A stretch of DNA of 64,000 bases, taken from contig NGFH01000005.1 in assembly GCA_002215675.1 (NCBI GenBank), forward strand, positions 124,001 to 188,000, read 5' to 3'. The translations under genes and the position numbers were made by a program. This document shows positions 7,986 through 17,082 of this stretch, piece after piece. Below the pieces are notes generated by a model that saw nothing but the letters and a program-made list of their open reading frames with translations, made no database searches and had not been told where the DNA came from. This DNA comes from Bacteroidetes bacterium 2013_40CM_41_45. GTDB taxonomy: Bacteria > Bacteroidota > Bacteroidia > AKYH767-A > 2013-40CM-41-45. Each line of letters opens with the position of its first letter. The stretch's first letter is position 1.

Positions 7986-8354
7986 TTAAAACAATTCTGA
8001 TTGCGGAATTCGTTCTGATAAATCAACTAGCTTACTTCGTTTTCCCTTGGTTATGTTCCCTGTTATTAATGAGTGAGCATCGTTCCCGCTAATAGGATTA
8101 TGATTGCAATCTAATTCAGGTACAGAACGTACATTACCCGCTGAAATTTTTAATAGTCCAAATACATTTGGATCAACAACTGTCTTTTTAGGATTGGTTA
8201 ATTTTTCCAAATCAACCGACAGTCCATCTGTATCTTCTTTATCAGGGCAATAAGCGAAGGAGGAAACAGAACCATCTTGGCGAATATAATTTGGGCGGCC
8301 TAATGGGAATCTGCGAAGGAGGTAATCTTCATTCCCAATTGTCACAATTTCCAT
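7986..8354 (-). CDS. Uncharacterised small protein, third gene of the TIGR04255 cassette
   Basis: 122 residues, ATG at 8354. It shows LLRRFPLGRPNYIRQDGSVSS, then SFAYCPDKEDTDGLSVDLEKL, and near the end GNDAHSLITGN with KRSKLVDLSERI. This R-R, S-S-x-A, L-S-V and H-A arrangement is familiar from short uncharacterised bacterial proteins; no function is known to me. The start overlaps the end of the preceding gene by 26 nt (8329-8354), so translation is probably coupled. It is cytoplasmic by composition. The cassette is visibly more AT-rich than its flanks. Confidence 0.75.
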   Translation of the reverse strand: MEIVTIGNEDYLLRRFPLGRPNYIRQDGSVSSFAYCPDKEDTDGLSVDLEKLTNPKKTVVDPNVFGLLKISAGNVRSVPELDCNHNPISGNDAHSLITGNITKGKRSKLVDLSERIPQSELF

Positions 8355-8850
8355 CAGGACAAACTAGCCATTTAAGAGAACAATACTCTGTTGTTTCAGT
8401 TAAAGGATGGTCAAACCTCATATCATTATTAACATAGCCTGAAACTTCTGCTGAATTATCAGGCAAGAAAAGAAATTCAAGTCGAACATTTTCCTCTTGT
8501 AATTCGACAACAATACCCTCATCTGGAGTCGGAATTATCAATGATGGTGATCTCTGCTTCTTAGACAAACGCAACAAAAACTCAATGCTATTTCTAATAG
8601 AGTTTTCGGATGGAGGATTCGCTCCATATCCATTCCAATTAGCAGGTAACCCTTTAAATGATTCAACGGTTGTAATTGCAATCTTAATTTTTTCTGGTAT
8701 AGGGAAAGTTTTGTTGTCTGCAATAGTTATTGTACTGTTCCTTGATCTTGACCTTGATTGTGCGATCGCAAATAAAGAACTAGTAATAACTGCTGTGGCA
8801 AGACCAATATTGAAATTGGCTTCGTTAATTTGCTTTACTGAATCGTTCAT
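8329..8850 (-). CDS. Uncharacterised protein with NWNGYGA motif, second gene of the cassette
   Basis: I chose ATG 8850 over the GTG at 8862, giving 173 residues. A short hydrophobic stretch near the start (IGLATAVITSSLFAIAQ) may be a membrane anchor. The core is GLPANWNGYGANPPSENSIR, a helix (SIEFLLRLSKK), then SLIIPTPDEGIVVELQEEN and a beta-rich end. The WxGYGA-x-P-x-S plus PTPxGGI-like pattern recurs in short bacterial proteins of unknown function. The first codons overlap the TIGR04255 gene by 26 nt and the last codons overlap the third gene by 26 nt. Confidence 0.75.
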   Translation of the reverse strand: MNDSVKQINEANFNIGLATAVITSSLFAIAQSRSRSRNSTITIADNKTFPIPEKIKIAITTVESFKGLPANWNGYGANPPSENSIRNSIEFLLRLSKKQRSPSLIIPTPDEGIVVELQEENVRLEFLFLPDNSAEVSGYVNNDMRFDHPLTETTEYCSLKWLVCPDGNCDNWE

Positions 8851-9592
8851 AAAGTTCTTCACTAATTATATTTTTAAATAGAGTTGAGCAAATATCATGT
8901 GCATACTCTATCCATTTTTCTAATTCTTCAAATTTAATCAAACCATCTGTGTTAACAGAGGTATGCCAAATAATGACTTTTGCTTGATCAATATTTCGAA
9001 CGCCATTATTGAACACAAGATTCAAATGACTTCCATTTTCTAATTTAAACCGTTGGGCTAATTGTAGCCCAGAGAGAACATTTTTTGGCAATTTGATATT
9101 ATTCCTTATGACTGTTTTTAAATTTTTTTCAAGATATTCTGGCAATTTCAAACTCTCTTCATCAGTAATTTCTATTGCATCAATATATTTTATTTCAATG
9201 AAATTGATATTAAGCTTATCGCGATAGCTCTCACGTAGCCATTCTATTCCCTGAAAAATATCCGATTTGAAGGTTTTCCATTTATAGTTCTTATCCGTTT
9301 CGTTGACTGTGAATACACCCGGACCTAATTGAGTTACTGGATACACTTTTTCACTTTTCCAATATTGATGGATTGCTTTATAGGCAAAAAGAGAATCCGG
9401 CATTATTGGTGGTTTGAGTGAGATATAATACGGTAATGTTGAAGAAGCTAGCCTATCAAACCTGCCTGAAGCCAGTTGAAATTCTTTATCAAAAGAAAGT
9501 CCTGATTCTTTTTCTATATCGAGTTGCCAATGTAATTCAAAAATAACCTCTTGTAAGGGTGCCTGTGGTAATTTCTCTATGTGCTCCGGCAT
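8825..9592 (-). CDS. TIGR04255 family protein, first gene of the cassette
   Basis: 255 residues, ATG at 9592. The N-terminus APLQEVIFELHWQ, the middle YPVTQLGPGVFTVNETDKNYKWKTF, and FIEIKYIDAIEI match the TIGR04255 pattern (P-x-x-E-V-x-F-E, then Q-x-G-P-G-x-x-x-V-N with Y-x-W). The family is scattered among bacteria and its role is unknown. The gene has a perfect TAnnTTTG box 39 nt upstream (9632-9639, minus strand) and heads a three-gene unit in which each gene overlaps the next. Gene order, overlap and composition suggest a horizontally acquired unit acting together. Confidence 0.82.
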   Translation of the reverse strand: MPEHIEKLPQAPLQEVIFELHWQLDIEKESGLSFDKEFQLASGRFDRLASSTLPYYISLKPPIMPDSLFAYKAIHQYWKSEKVYPVTQLGPGVFTVNETDKNYKWKTFKSDIFQGIEWLRESYRDKLNINFIEIKYIDAIEITDEESLKLPEYLEKNLKTVIRNNIKLPKNVLSGLQLAQRFKLENGSHLNLVFNNGVRNIDQAKVIIWHTSVNTDGLIKFEELEKWIEYAHDICSTLFKNIISEELYERFSKAN

Positions 9593-10029
9593 CTAATAGT
9601 GATTTTACTATCTTAATATTACAAAGGTTCGCAAATATAGACCTATTATTATCTTTTGACATTTTATGAAAGGACTACATTTCAACTTTTTTCAACTTGT
9701 ACCTTGTTAATATGGTTACTGAACGGTTTTTTCAAATTGATTTATTACTTATAATGATAGAATCTAGTTAACCCTGTTTGTTTCCTTCTTCTCATTTCTC
9801 AATAATTTCTTTACTTATTCCTGTATAAAGGGCAGGATATTAATTTTTATTACATGCCTTTTTTGGCTGTTGACGGCCTATTCCAATAAATTTTCTGTTT
9901 CTATATGACCGGATGAAATAAACCGGGATAAATCTTACATCTGTATTCATGGCTGGTGTTTTTGAAATTGCTGCTGCCCGGTGGAAATACTTTTGGCATC
10001 AGAAACAAAAACACTAACTCTTAAAACCC
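9593..10029. other. AT-rich spacer before the surface-protein genes; minus-strand promoter near its left end
   Basis: 437 bp without a supportable gene. Positions 9632-9639 read TATATTTG on the minus strand, a perfect -7 box for the TIGR04255 cassette. No clear terminator, tRNA or repeat was seen in the rest; a promoter for the gene at 10030 is presumably here but does not match the consensus well. Confidence 0.5.
9632..9639 (-). promoter_or_regulatory. -7 box TATATTTG for the TIGR04255 cassette
   Basis: Perfect TAnnTTTG on the minus strand, 39 nt before the ATG at 9592. It gives the three-gene cassette its own promoter. Confidence 0.55.
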
Positions 10030-10674
10030 ATGAACTCAAAGAACTCAATCAGAATTGCAGGTGCCTTTTGCATCGCTATTTCAATAGCCTTCGGCAGCTA
10101 TGCACAAATGCCTGCTCCGACCCCTACAACAAAAACGGGTCCGAAAACCAAAACTACTAAGGTGACTCCGGCAACTAACCCGGGCAACACCACGGCGGTA
10201 AAAACGACTCCGGTAACAACTCCGACAGGAAAAACAACTACTCCCTCAAAGACCGTTACTCCTGCTGTCACTCCTGCTTCAACTACAGGCACTCCTACTT
10301 CAACAACCGGTACCCCTTCTTCTTCGGGAACTGACTTGAAGCTGGTAAAGCAAACGTTGGTTTATAATTCAGGTAAAGTGTATCTAAACTGGGTGGTTCC
10401 GGGAAATTCTCCTGACTGTATCTATGTTATTGAGCGTTCTTTAGACGGTACAGAGTATGAGCCCATGGGTTTAAAAGAAGGCATACTATCTCCTCTTGAA
10501 CTTCTCTATAGCTGGGTTGATACCAAGCCGATGGAAGGTATGGCTTATTACAGAATCAAAAGAGTGAACAACGATGGTGATGTAACCGCTTTGGGTACTT
10601 CAAGCACGGTAAACACTCCTGCACCGAGCCCGCTCATCCAGGATAAAACCGGAAGAGTTGCTTTTGTAAAGTAA
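10030..10674 (+). CDS. Secreted protein with Thr/Pro linker and fibronectin-like domain
   Basis: 214 residues. Signal peptide MNSKNSIRIAGAFCIAISIA, cleavage near SYAQ. Residues 28-100 are an almost pure Thr/Pro/Ser/Lys/Gly stretch with repeats such as TGTPTSTTGTPSSSGT, probably extended and possibly glycosylated. Residues about 105-205 form a beta-domain with VYLNWVVPGN, YVIERSLDGTEYEPMG and MAYYRIKRVNNDGDV, the fibronectin-like pattern common next to T9SS sorting domains. No sorting domain follows. The giant PKD gene starts 58 nt downstream and may be co-expressed. Confidence 0.75.
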   Translation: MNSKNSIRIAGAFCIAISIAFGSYAQMPAPTPTTKTGPKTKTTKVTPATNPGNTTAVKTTPVTTPTGKTTTPSKTVTPAVTPASTTGTPTSTTGTPSSSGTDLKLVKQTLVYNSGKVYLNWVVPGNSPDCIYVIERSLDGTEYEPMGLKEGILSPLELLYSWVDTKPMEGMAYYRIKRVNNDGDVTALGTSSTVNTPAPSPLIQDKTGRVAFVK

Positions 10675-10732
10675 ACTCTTCCTTCTGAGAAATTTTTATT
10701 CACTGACCTGCACCTTTTAAAAATACAAAACT

Positions 10733-13700
10733 ATGACCTTGCGTCATCTGTTTAATAAGACTCTGCTAATCATTAGCGTCTGCTGTCTGTGCCGAAGCGT
10801 CCTTATGACGTCTTCGGCACTGGCACAGCCGGTGGCTTCTTTCACCGCTAACCCTACCAACGGATGCAGCCCTTTAAATGTACAGTTCACTAATACATCT
10901 ACAGGCGCTGTTTCTTATTTCTGGGATTTCGGTGATGGCAATACTTCAACACTTGTTAATCCATCAAACATTTATTCGGTTGCAAGCAACTACACGGTTA
11001 CCCTGGTTGCAACTTTTGCTCCTGGACAAAGTGATACGCTTATATCTCCCGGGTATATAACTGTAAATCAAAATGCTGTTGCCGCTTTCACGGCTCAAAC
11101 ACTTACAGGCTGTCCCGGAACTTCAATAACATTTACCAATAATTCTGTAAACAGCGTTAGCTGGCTGTGGGATTTTGGCGATGGCAATACATCAACAGCG
11201 CAGAATCCATCGCATACATATATGTATTCAGGTAATTATACTATACAGTTAATTGCATACAGCGCGGCCGGCTGCAGCGACATTCATATTAACAACAATT
11301 ACATTATAATAAATCCTGCTCCGATACCTTTAATAAGTTCAAACATGATTTCATCATGCAATGTGAACCAGGTTTTCAGCTTTAACGAATCAGGTGCGGG
11401 TATAACTTCATGGTTCTGGAATTTTGGCGATGGAAATACTTCAACACAGCATAACCCTAATCATGTTTACGGGGCGTACGGAAATTTTTTTGTAACACTG
11501 GTTACCGGAAATGCTTTTGGGTGTACACTAACCACCAATTATAATACTATAACTATTAATTCTCTTCCCCAACCTGCCGTTACCGCAAGCGTTACGGGTG
11601 GATGTGCTCCTTTGATTGTATCATTCAATTCAATCACTTCAGGAAACATAACTTCTTATGCCTGGAGTTTTGGCGACAACGGCACAGCAACATTCGCTTC
11701 GGGCAACCACATGTATAATTACCCGGGCAGCTATACGGTTCAGTTAACTGTGACCAATAATACCGGGTGTACAGCAACTGTTGTGTATCCTAATCTTATT
11801 ACTATTTCCACTCTGCCTACCTCATCATTCACCATAGCAGATACTATCGGCTGCAGACCTTTTACCACGCAGTTTACCAATACCTCTACAAACGCAACAA
11901 GTTATTTCTGGAACTTTGGTGATGGTGGTACTTCAACACAAACAAATCCTTCGTACACTTATGTTAATGGCGGAACTTATAATGTATCGCTGACGGCTAC
12001 AACATCTTCGGGTTGCGCAAGAACAACAACGGTGAATGCCGCTATAGATGTAACTTCGCCCATAGCGGGATTCAGCGGCTATCCAAGAGCCGGATGTGCA
12101 CCGCTTACCGTATCTTTCACTAACACCTCCTACGGAAACAATCTTACTTATTTCTGGAATTTTGGCGATGGAAATAATTCCACCTCTGCCAACCCCGTTC
12201 ACACCTACAACACATATGGAAATTATAATGTGACTCTTGTAGTGGCTGATGGAATCGGTTGCTCGGACACCATTACAAGAATTAATTATGTAATGGTCAA
12301 CAACCCCACGGCTTCTTTCTCGCCCCAGCCTACAACATCGGGATGCGCTCCGCTAACGACTCAGTTTACCGATAATACAGCAGGTGCAATTTCCTGGTTC
12401 TGGGATTTCGGTGACGGCCATACTTCCACACAGCAAAGCCCGACACATATTTTTACAACTCCCGGATTCTATACTGTTCAGCTTACCATTCAATTTAATG
12501 GGGGCTGTGTGCAGACCGTTTCTAATTTCAGTACGTTTAATATTCTCGGGGCCCAGGCAGGATTTACAGTCAGCAGTTCAATATGCCCTCCGTACATATC
12601 TACTTTTACCGATACGTCTCATAATGCCGTTTCGTGGTTCTGGACTTTTGGTGACGGCAATACTTCTAATCAACAAAACCCCACCCATACATACCCTGCG
12701 CCCGGGTACTATAATGTAACTCTCAGCATAACTGACAACAACGGGTGCTCGCACACAACCATGCTGGCAAATGCCGTTTACTTTGCTCCTTTCGGTGCAA
12801 GTTATATAGGCATTCCACAAGGTACCACTTACCCGCTTCCTGTAGATTTCTTTGCTAATTCTGTAGGAGCAACGGGGTGGTTCTGGGATTTTGGTGACGG
12901 TGGTACCTCTACCCAGGAAAATCCTACTCATACATATTTAGTTAGCGGCAACTATACCGTGACTCTTACCATTACCAACGGACCTTGTTCAATCACGTAC
13001 AGCACGCCTCCGTTGAGTTTCGGAACCGATACACTTACAGGACCCGTATTACCAATACCAACGCCTCAGCAACCCAGAGCGGGGTGCGCTCCCTTTACCG
13101 TTGCATTCAATGATGCGCCTCCGGGAATGATTTCGTGGGACTGGAATTTTGGTGATGGTGATACTTCATCGCTGGAGTTTCCTACTCATACATATCTTCT
13201 ACCCGGAATTTATACTGTAACATTAAATGCAATAGATGCAGTGGGTAATTCCCATTATTTATATCTCCCGAATTATGTATTTGCATCCGGGCCTGTGGCA
13301 AGGTTCGGCTTGAGCTTGAATACCAATTGCAACAGCACGGTTGTAAATTTTTCGGATTCATCATTCAATGCATCGCATTGGTTCTGGAATTTTGGCGACA
13401 ACACCACCGATACCGTTCAGAACCCATCGCACCTCTACCCTGCCGGTTTCTCAAACAACATTGTTACACTTATGGTATTCGATTCGCTTGGATGTTCGAA
13501 TTCGCTTTCTCGCCAGGTGGTATCGAATTTCGTTTCGGCTATCATAACGTTACAGCCGGAAGTGTGCATGAATGATACCGTAAACTTCAACACGAGTTTT
13601 TTATACTACAACAGTTACCTGTGGAATTTTGGTGATGGTAATACTTCTACTATGGTTGCGCCGAGCCACGTTTATACCGCGCCCGGCTCCTACACTGTTA

Positions 13701-16507
13701 CTCTTACTGTGGTGGATAATATAGGATGCTCACAAACATTCACAAGCCTTGTGCCCATGGATGTATTTAATCCTGTTGCTGCGTTCACTACAAGCAACAC
13801 GCGCAACGGATGCGATACTTTAACGGCTCATTTCGTAAACAACTCCACCGGTGCAGACCACTATTACTGGGATTTCGGTGACAATACAATTTCTACTGCG
13901 GCAAATCCTGTTCACACCTATAATTCTCCGGGACAATACACGGTAACTCTTGTGGCGTTTAAAGGAATTTGCTCTTCGATTTCCACCATGCCCAACTATA
14001 TTAATGTTACCAATGTTGTCGCAAACTTTTCTTTAACTCAGTCATCACAATGTCTTCCGTTCACCGTTAATTTTACAGACCTAAGCACCAATGCTGTAAG
14101 CTGGCAATGGAATTTTGGCGATTCAACCTTTTCAACTCTTCAGAATCCTTCACACATATATACATCCTCGCCTGATACCAGCATAACGCTTACGGTTACC
14201 AATGCAGCGGGCTGCACAGCAGACACGTCGGTAACTATTCCAAGTTTCAACGTTGCAATTTCAATGGGAACGGTTTGGGGATGCAATCCTGTAAATATTC
14301 TTTTTTATGATATATCCAATAATGCTGTTTCATGGTTTTGGGATTTTGGTGATGGAGGAACTTCAACCCAGCAGCACCCTTCGCATTCCTATAGCACTGC
14401 CGGCAGCTATACGGTAACCTTTATTGCCACCAGCGCTTCGGGATGCACCGATACGCTTGTGGCTCCCAATTTTGTCAACGTTAATATGATTACGTCTGAC
14501 TTTACCTCACCAACAACTTCGGGATGTGCACCAACTCTTATTAATTTTTCTGACCTGTCGGTAAATGCCATTTCATGGTTGTGGGATTTTGGAGACAACT
14601 CAACTTCAAACCTGCAAAATCCGTCACACATATACAACCAACCGGGTTTTTATACCGTTACCCTTATCACGCGAAATATTAACGGATGCCAGGATACCAT
14701 TGTCAAGCCAAATTATATCACCATCCTGGGGTCTATAACTAATTTTTCTGTTTCGTCTTTAAGCGGCTGTAATCCGTTTAACATTTCTTTCACCGATTTG
14801 TCTGTTAATGCAGTAGCATGGAGTTGGGGTTTTGGTGACGGAAATAATTCTACTTCGCAAAACCCGCAGCACACATACACAGATACCGGCTCATTCACGG
14901 TTACATTAATTACGTGGGATTCTACAGGTTGCTCTTCTTTCTATACGTTGCCGCAGCCCATTGTAATTCACCCTCTTCCGCAGGCATCATTTACTTCGTC
15001 ATCAGCCACCGTGTGCTCTCCGGTTACGGTTTCTTTTACCAACACATCAACCGGGTACAATAATTTAAGCTGGGATTTTGGTGACGGAGATACTTCAACG
15101 CAAATTAATCCCGCGCACGTTTATCTTGCCGGTGGAAATTATACAGTAAAGCTTATAGCCATTACTCAATATGGTTGCACCGATACCTCTATATCTCCGC
15201 AGCCCATTGTGGTGTACCAAACACCAGATGCGGCGTTCATTGCAGCCAATACCAGCGGATGCCCTCCTTTAAGCACTATATTTATAAATCAGTCAACCAG
15301 CCAGGTGGGTGCAACATTCTTCTGGGATTTTGGAAACGGAAATACTTCAACGCAGGCAAATCCATCTGCAGCGTTCAGCAACCCCGGGTTCTATACAGTT
15401 ACTCTTATCGTCACAAATGCAAATGGATGTTCCGACACATTGGTGAAACAAAATTACATCCATGTTTATGATACGATTCCTCCTGCCATCTCGCCTATTT
15501 TAAGTGTAAGCGTTACTTCTAACACAACGGTTGATATTACATGGCAGAATAATTCGGCAACGGATTTAATGGCTTATGTTCTTTACCGCCTTAACCCGAT
15601 AACCGGAAATTATAATATCATTTACACCGATACCAACGTCAACAACGCGAATTTCAATATTACTTCGGCCTATACAGACAACGGGCTCAATACCCTATCG
15701 AATACCTACACGTATAAGCTTCTCACTGTTGACCGTTGCAGTTATGCAATTCCCCTTGATAGCTTAACAGCTCACACCACCATCAACGTATCAGCCATTA
15801 CACTAACAAATAATATACAGGTAAGCTGGAATGCTTATGGCGGTTGTCCGGTAAGCAGCTACCAGGTTTACAGGAGCAGCCCCTACACTCCTTCGCAATT
15901 TATCGCTTCGGTTTCTCCAACCACACTTACCTATTTAGATACCACATTGGATTGTCCGTATAATTATTCTTACAGGATTACAGCCACTTCGCTATGCGGA
16001 AATAATTATACTTCCAACAGTGATACGGCTATCGGCACCCCGATAAATACGTACTTCGGCCAAACGGTTAACGTGGTACGTTCAACCGTGGTAGCGAACA
16101 CAACTATACTCACAGAATGGCTTCCTCCCGTTGTGGAACCAACTAAAGTAATTCAGTACGATGTGTACCGTTCCGAGGACAATATAAACTTTGCTCAAGT
16201 TGCAACGGTGCCCGCCCAGCAAACCGACTACATGGATTATGATGTTGACGTTCATTCTAAAAATTATTTCTACCGCATTGATGTGATTAACGTGTGTAAC
16301 ATACAGGCGATAATCAGCAATGATGGTTCAAGCATTTTGCTTGAGGGAGACAAGCTTGAAGATGGTGGAGTGCGCCTGCACTGGAATCCCTACTTCGGAT
16401 GGAATACTCCTGTAGAGAAATACATCATCGAGCGACTTAATGAAAACGGCCAATGGGATTTGATTGGCGATGTAAACGGAACCGTTACTTCTTTCGAAGA
16501 CCATTAA
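10733..16507 (+). CDS. Giant PKD-repeat surface protein (19 PKD repeats plus fibronectin-like modules)
   Basis: 1924 residues with an N-terminal signal peptide (hydrophobic to about residue 32, SSALAQ). I count 19 PKD repeats, each with the W-x-F-G-D-G core, an N-P-x-H-x-Y turn and a G-x-Y-x-V-T-L strand, covering about residues 33-1580. Four fibronectin-III-like modules follow (for example VDITWQNN, IQVSWNAYGG, YDVYRSEDNINFAQV, VRLHWNPYFGW). PKD proteins of Bacteroidota act as adhesins or ligand-binding surface fibres and normally carry a T9SS C-terminal domain. This one stops at VTSFEDH, within or at the edge of the last module, with no type A or type B sorting domain. It may be C-terminally truncated or exported another way. 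Confidence 0.88.
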   Translation: MTLRHLFNKTLLIISVCCLCRSVLMTSSALAQPVASFTANPTNGCSPLNVQFTNTSTGAVSYFWDFGDGNTSTLVNPSNIYSVASNYTVTLVATFAPGQSDTLISPGYITVNQNAVAAFTAQTLTGCPGTSITFTNNSVNSVSWLWDFGDGNTSTAQNPSHTYMYSGNYTIQLIAYSAAGCSDIHINNNYIIINPAPIPLISSNMISSCNVNQVFSFNESGAGITSWFWNFGDGNTSTQHNPNHVYGAYGNFFVTLVTGNAFGCTLTTNYNTITINSLPQPAVTASVTGGCAPLIVSFNSITSGNITSYAWSFGDNGTATFASGNHMYNYPGSYTVQLTVTNNTGCTATVVYPNLITISTLPTSSFTIADTIGCRPFTTQFTNTSTNATSYFWNFGDGGTSTQTNPSYTYVNGGTYNVSLTATTSSGCARTTTVNAAIDVTSPIAGFSGYPRAGCAPLTVSFTNTSYGNNLTYFWNFGDGNNSTSANPVHTYNTYGNYNVTLVVADGIGCSDTITRINYVMVNNPTASFSPQPTTSGCAPLTTQFTDNTAGAISWFWDFGDGHTSTQQSPTHIFTTPGFYTVQLTIQFNGGCVQTVSNFSTFNILGAQAGFTVSSSICPPYISTFTDTSHNAVSWFWTFGDGNTSNQQNPTHTYPAPGYYNVTLSITDNNGCSHTTMLANAVYFAPFGASYIGIPQGTTYPLPVDFFANSVGATGWFWDFGDGGTSTQENPTHTYLVSGNYTVTLTITNGPCSITYSTPPLSFGTDTLTGPVLPIPTPQQPRAGCAPFTVAFNDAPPGMISWDWNFGDGDTSSLEFPTHTYLLPGIYTVTLNAIDAVGNSHYLYLPNYVFASGPVARFGLSLNTNCNSTVVNFSDSSFNASHWFWNFGDNTTDTVQNPSHLYPAGFSNNIVTLMVFDSLGCSNSLSRQVVSNFVSAIITLQPEVCMNDTVNFNTSFLYYNSYLWNFGDGNTSTMVAPSHVYTAPGSYTVTLTVVDNIGCSQTFTSLVPMDVFNPVAAFTTSNTRNGCDTLTAHFVNNSTGADHYYWDFGDNTISTAANPVHTYNSPGQYTVTLVAFKGICSSISTMPNYINVTNVVANFSLTQSSQCLPFTVNFTDLSTNAVSWQWNFGDSTFSTLQNPSHIYTSSPDTSITLTVTNAAGCTADTSVTIPSFNVAISMGTVWGCNPVNILFYDISNNAVSWFWDFGDGGTSTQQHPSHSYSTAGSYTVTFIATSASGCTDTLVAPNFVNVNMITSDFTSPTTSGCAPTLINFSDLSVNAISWLWDFGDNSTSNLQNPSHIYNQPGFYTVTLITRNINGCQDTIVKPNYITILGSITNFSVSSLSGCNPFNISFTDLSVNAVAWSWGFGDGNNSTSQNPQHTYTDTGSFTVTLITWDSTGCSSFYTLPQPIVIHPLPQASFTSSSATVCSPVTVSFTNTSTGYNNLSWDFGDGDTSTQINPAHVYLAGGNYTVKLIAITQYGCTDTSISPQPIVVYQTPDAAFIAANTSGCPPLSTIFINQSTSQVGATFFWDFGNGNTSTQANPSAAFSNPGFYTVTLIVTNANGCSDTLVKQNYIHVYDTIPPAISPILSVSVTSNTTVDITWQNNSATDLMAYVLYRLNPITGNYNIIYTDTNVNNANFNITSAYTDNGLNTLSNTYTYKLLTVDRCSYAIPLDSLTAHTTINVSAITLTNNIQVSWNAYGGCPVSSYQVYRSSPYTPSQFIASVSPTTLTYLDTTLDCPYNYSYRITATSLCGNNYTSNSDTAIGTPINTYFGQTVNVVRSTVVANTTILTEWLPPVVEPTKVIQYDVYRSEDNINFAQVATVPAQQTDYMDYDVDVHSKNYFYRIDVINVCNIQAIISNDGSSILLEGDKLEDGGVRLHWNPYFGWNTPVEKYIIERLNENGQWDLIGDVNGTVTSFEDH

Positions 16508-16534
16508 TCATTCATATAATTTAATAATCACACC

Positions 16535-16984
16535 GTGCTTACTTTAACTTTCATCATACTTGTTTACTCGATACTGCTGAATCACAGTGACCTGAACATT
16601 ATTAAAGCAACGGCCCAGCGCTGGATGCTAAACGGCATTGCCGGAATCCGCTACCAGATTGTGTTTGCACCCAAAGCATTCATTAAGAATATTTCTATTG
16701 ATGAAGTATGGATTAAAAACCGGCTTTACAAAGTAAGCTCATTATCTTCTTCTGCCATTGCTGTACACCTTGGTAATACCGATGCTGAAATGATATTGTC
16801 CGTTGATTTAAAGGAAGACGCAGAACAAAACACAGACCTTGCGGTAAAGCAAATGCAAAAATTTTTGCCGGGCGATGTTCCGATTGGCACCGGTGATGTG
16901 GTTATCGTCTATAAAATAGGCGACAAAAAAAAGTATCACGTTATTTCCCAGGTAGAAAAACTGCCTTACGCAATAGCGGGTTAA
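16535..16984 (+). CDS. Hypothetical protein with N-terminal hydrophobic segment
   Basis: 149 residues from a GTG 27 nt after the giant PKD gene. Residues 1-17 (MLTLTFIILVYSILLNH) are hydrophobic, a membrane anchor or uncleaved signal. The rest is a small alternating beta/alpha domain (FAPKAFIKNISIDEVWIKN, AVHLGNTDAEMILSVDL, VIVYKIGDKKKYHVI). I do not recognise the family. Its tight spacing suggests it is in the same transcript as the PKD gene. It does not look like the missing sorting domain. Other starts (for example ATG 16625) would remove the hydrophobic part. Confidence 0.55.
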   Translation: MLTLTFIILVYSILLNHSDLNIIKATAQRWMLNGIAGIRYQIVFAPKAFIKNISIDEVWIKNRLYKVSSLSSSAIAVHLGNTDAEMILSVDLKEDAEQNTDLAVKQMQKFLPGDVPIGTGDVVIVYKIGDKKKYHVISQVEKLPYAIAG

Positions 16985-17082
16985 GAAGAAATTACATCCT
17001 GCCATTGACGTGCGGATGAATTACAAAAAATAATATCAGTTCACCCCTGGGGCAGAAATTCCCCGTCTGATTAGAGAACCAT

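Noticed and set aside
10098-10292. Minus-strand ORF rich in Val/Gly within the Thr/Pro gene
   Set aside because: It is the complement of the ACN/CCN-rich linker codons of the real plus-strand gene.
10733-16507. PKD repeat DNA as a site of assembly collapse or tandem duplication
   Set aside because: The 19 repeats differ clearly in sequence and the frame is intact throughout, so no sign of a collapsed repeat.
17041-17082. GGGG...CCCC hairpin as a terminator between the PKD operon and the patatin gene
   Set aside because: The stem is only about 4 bp with no T-run.
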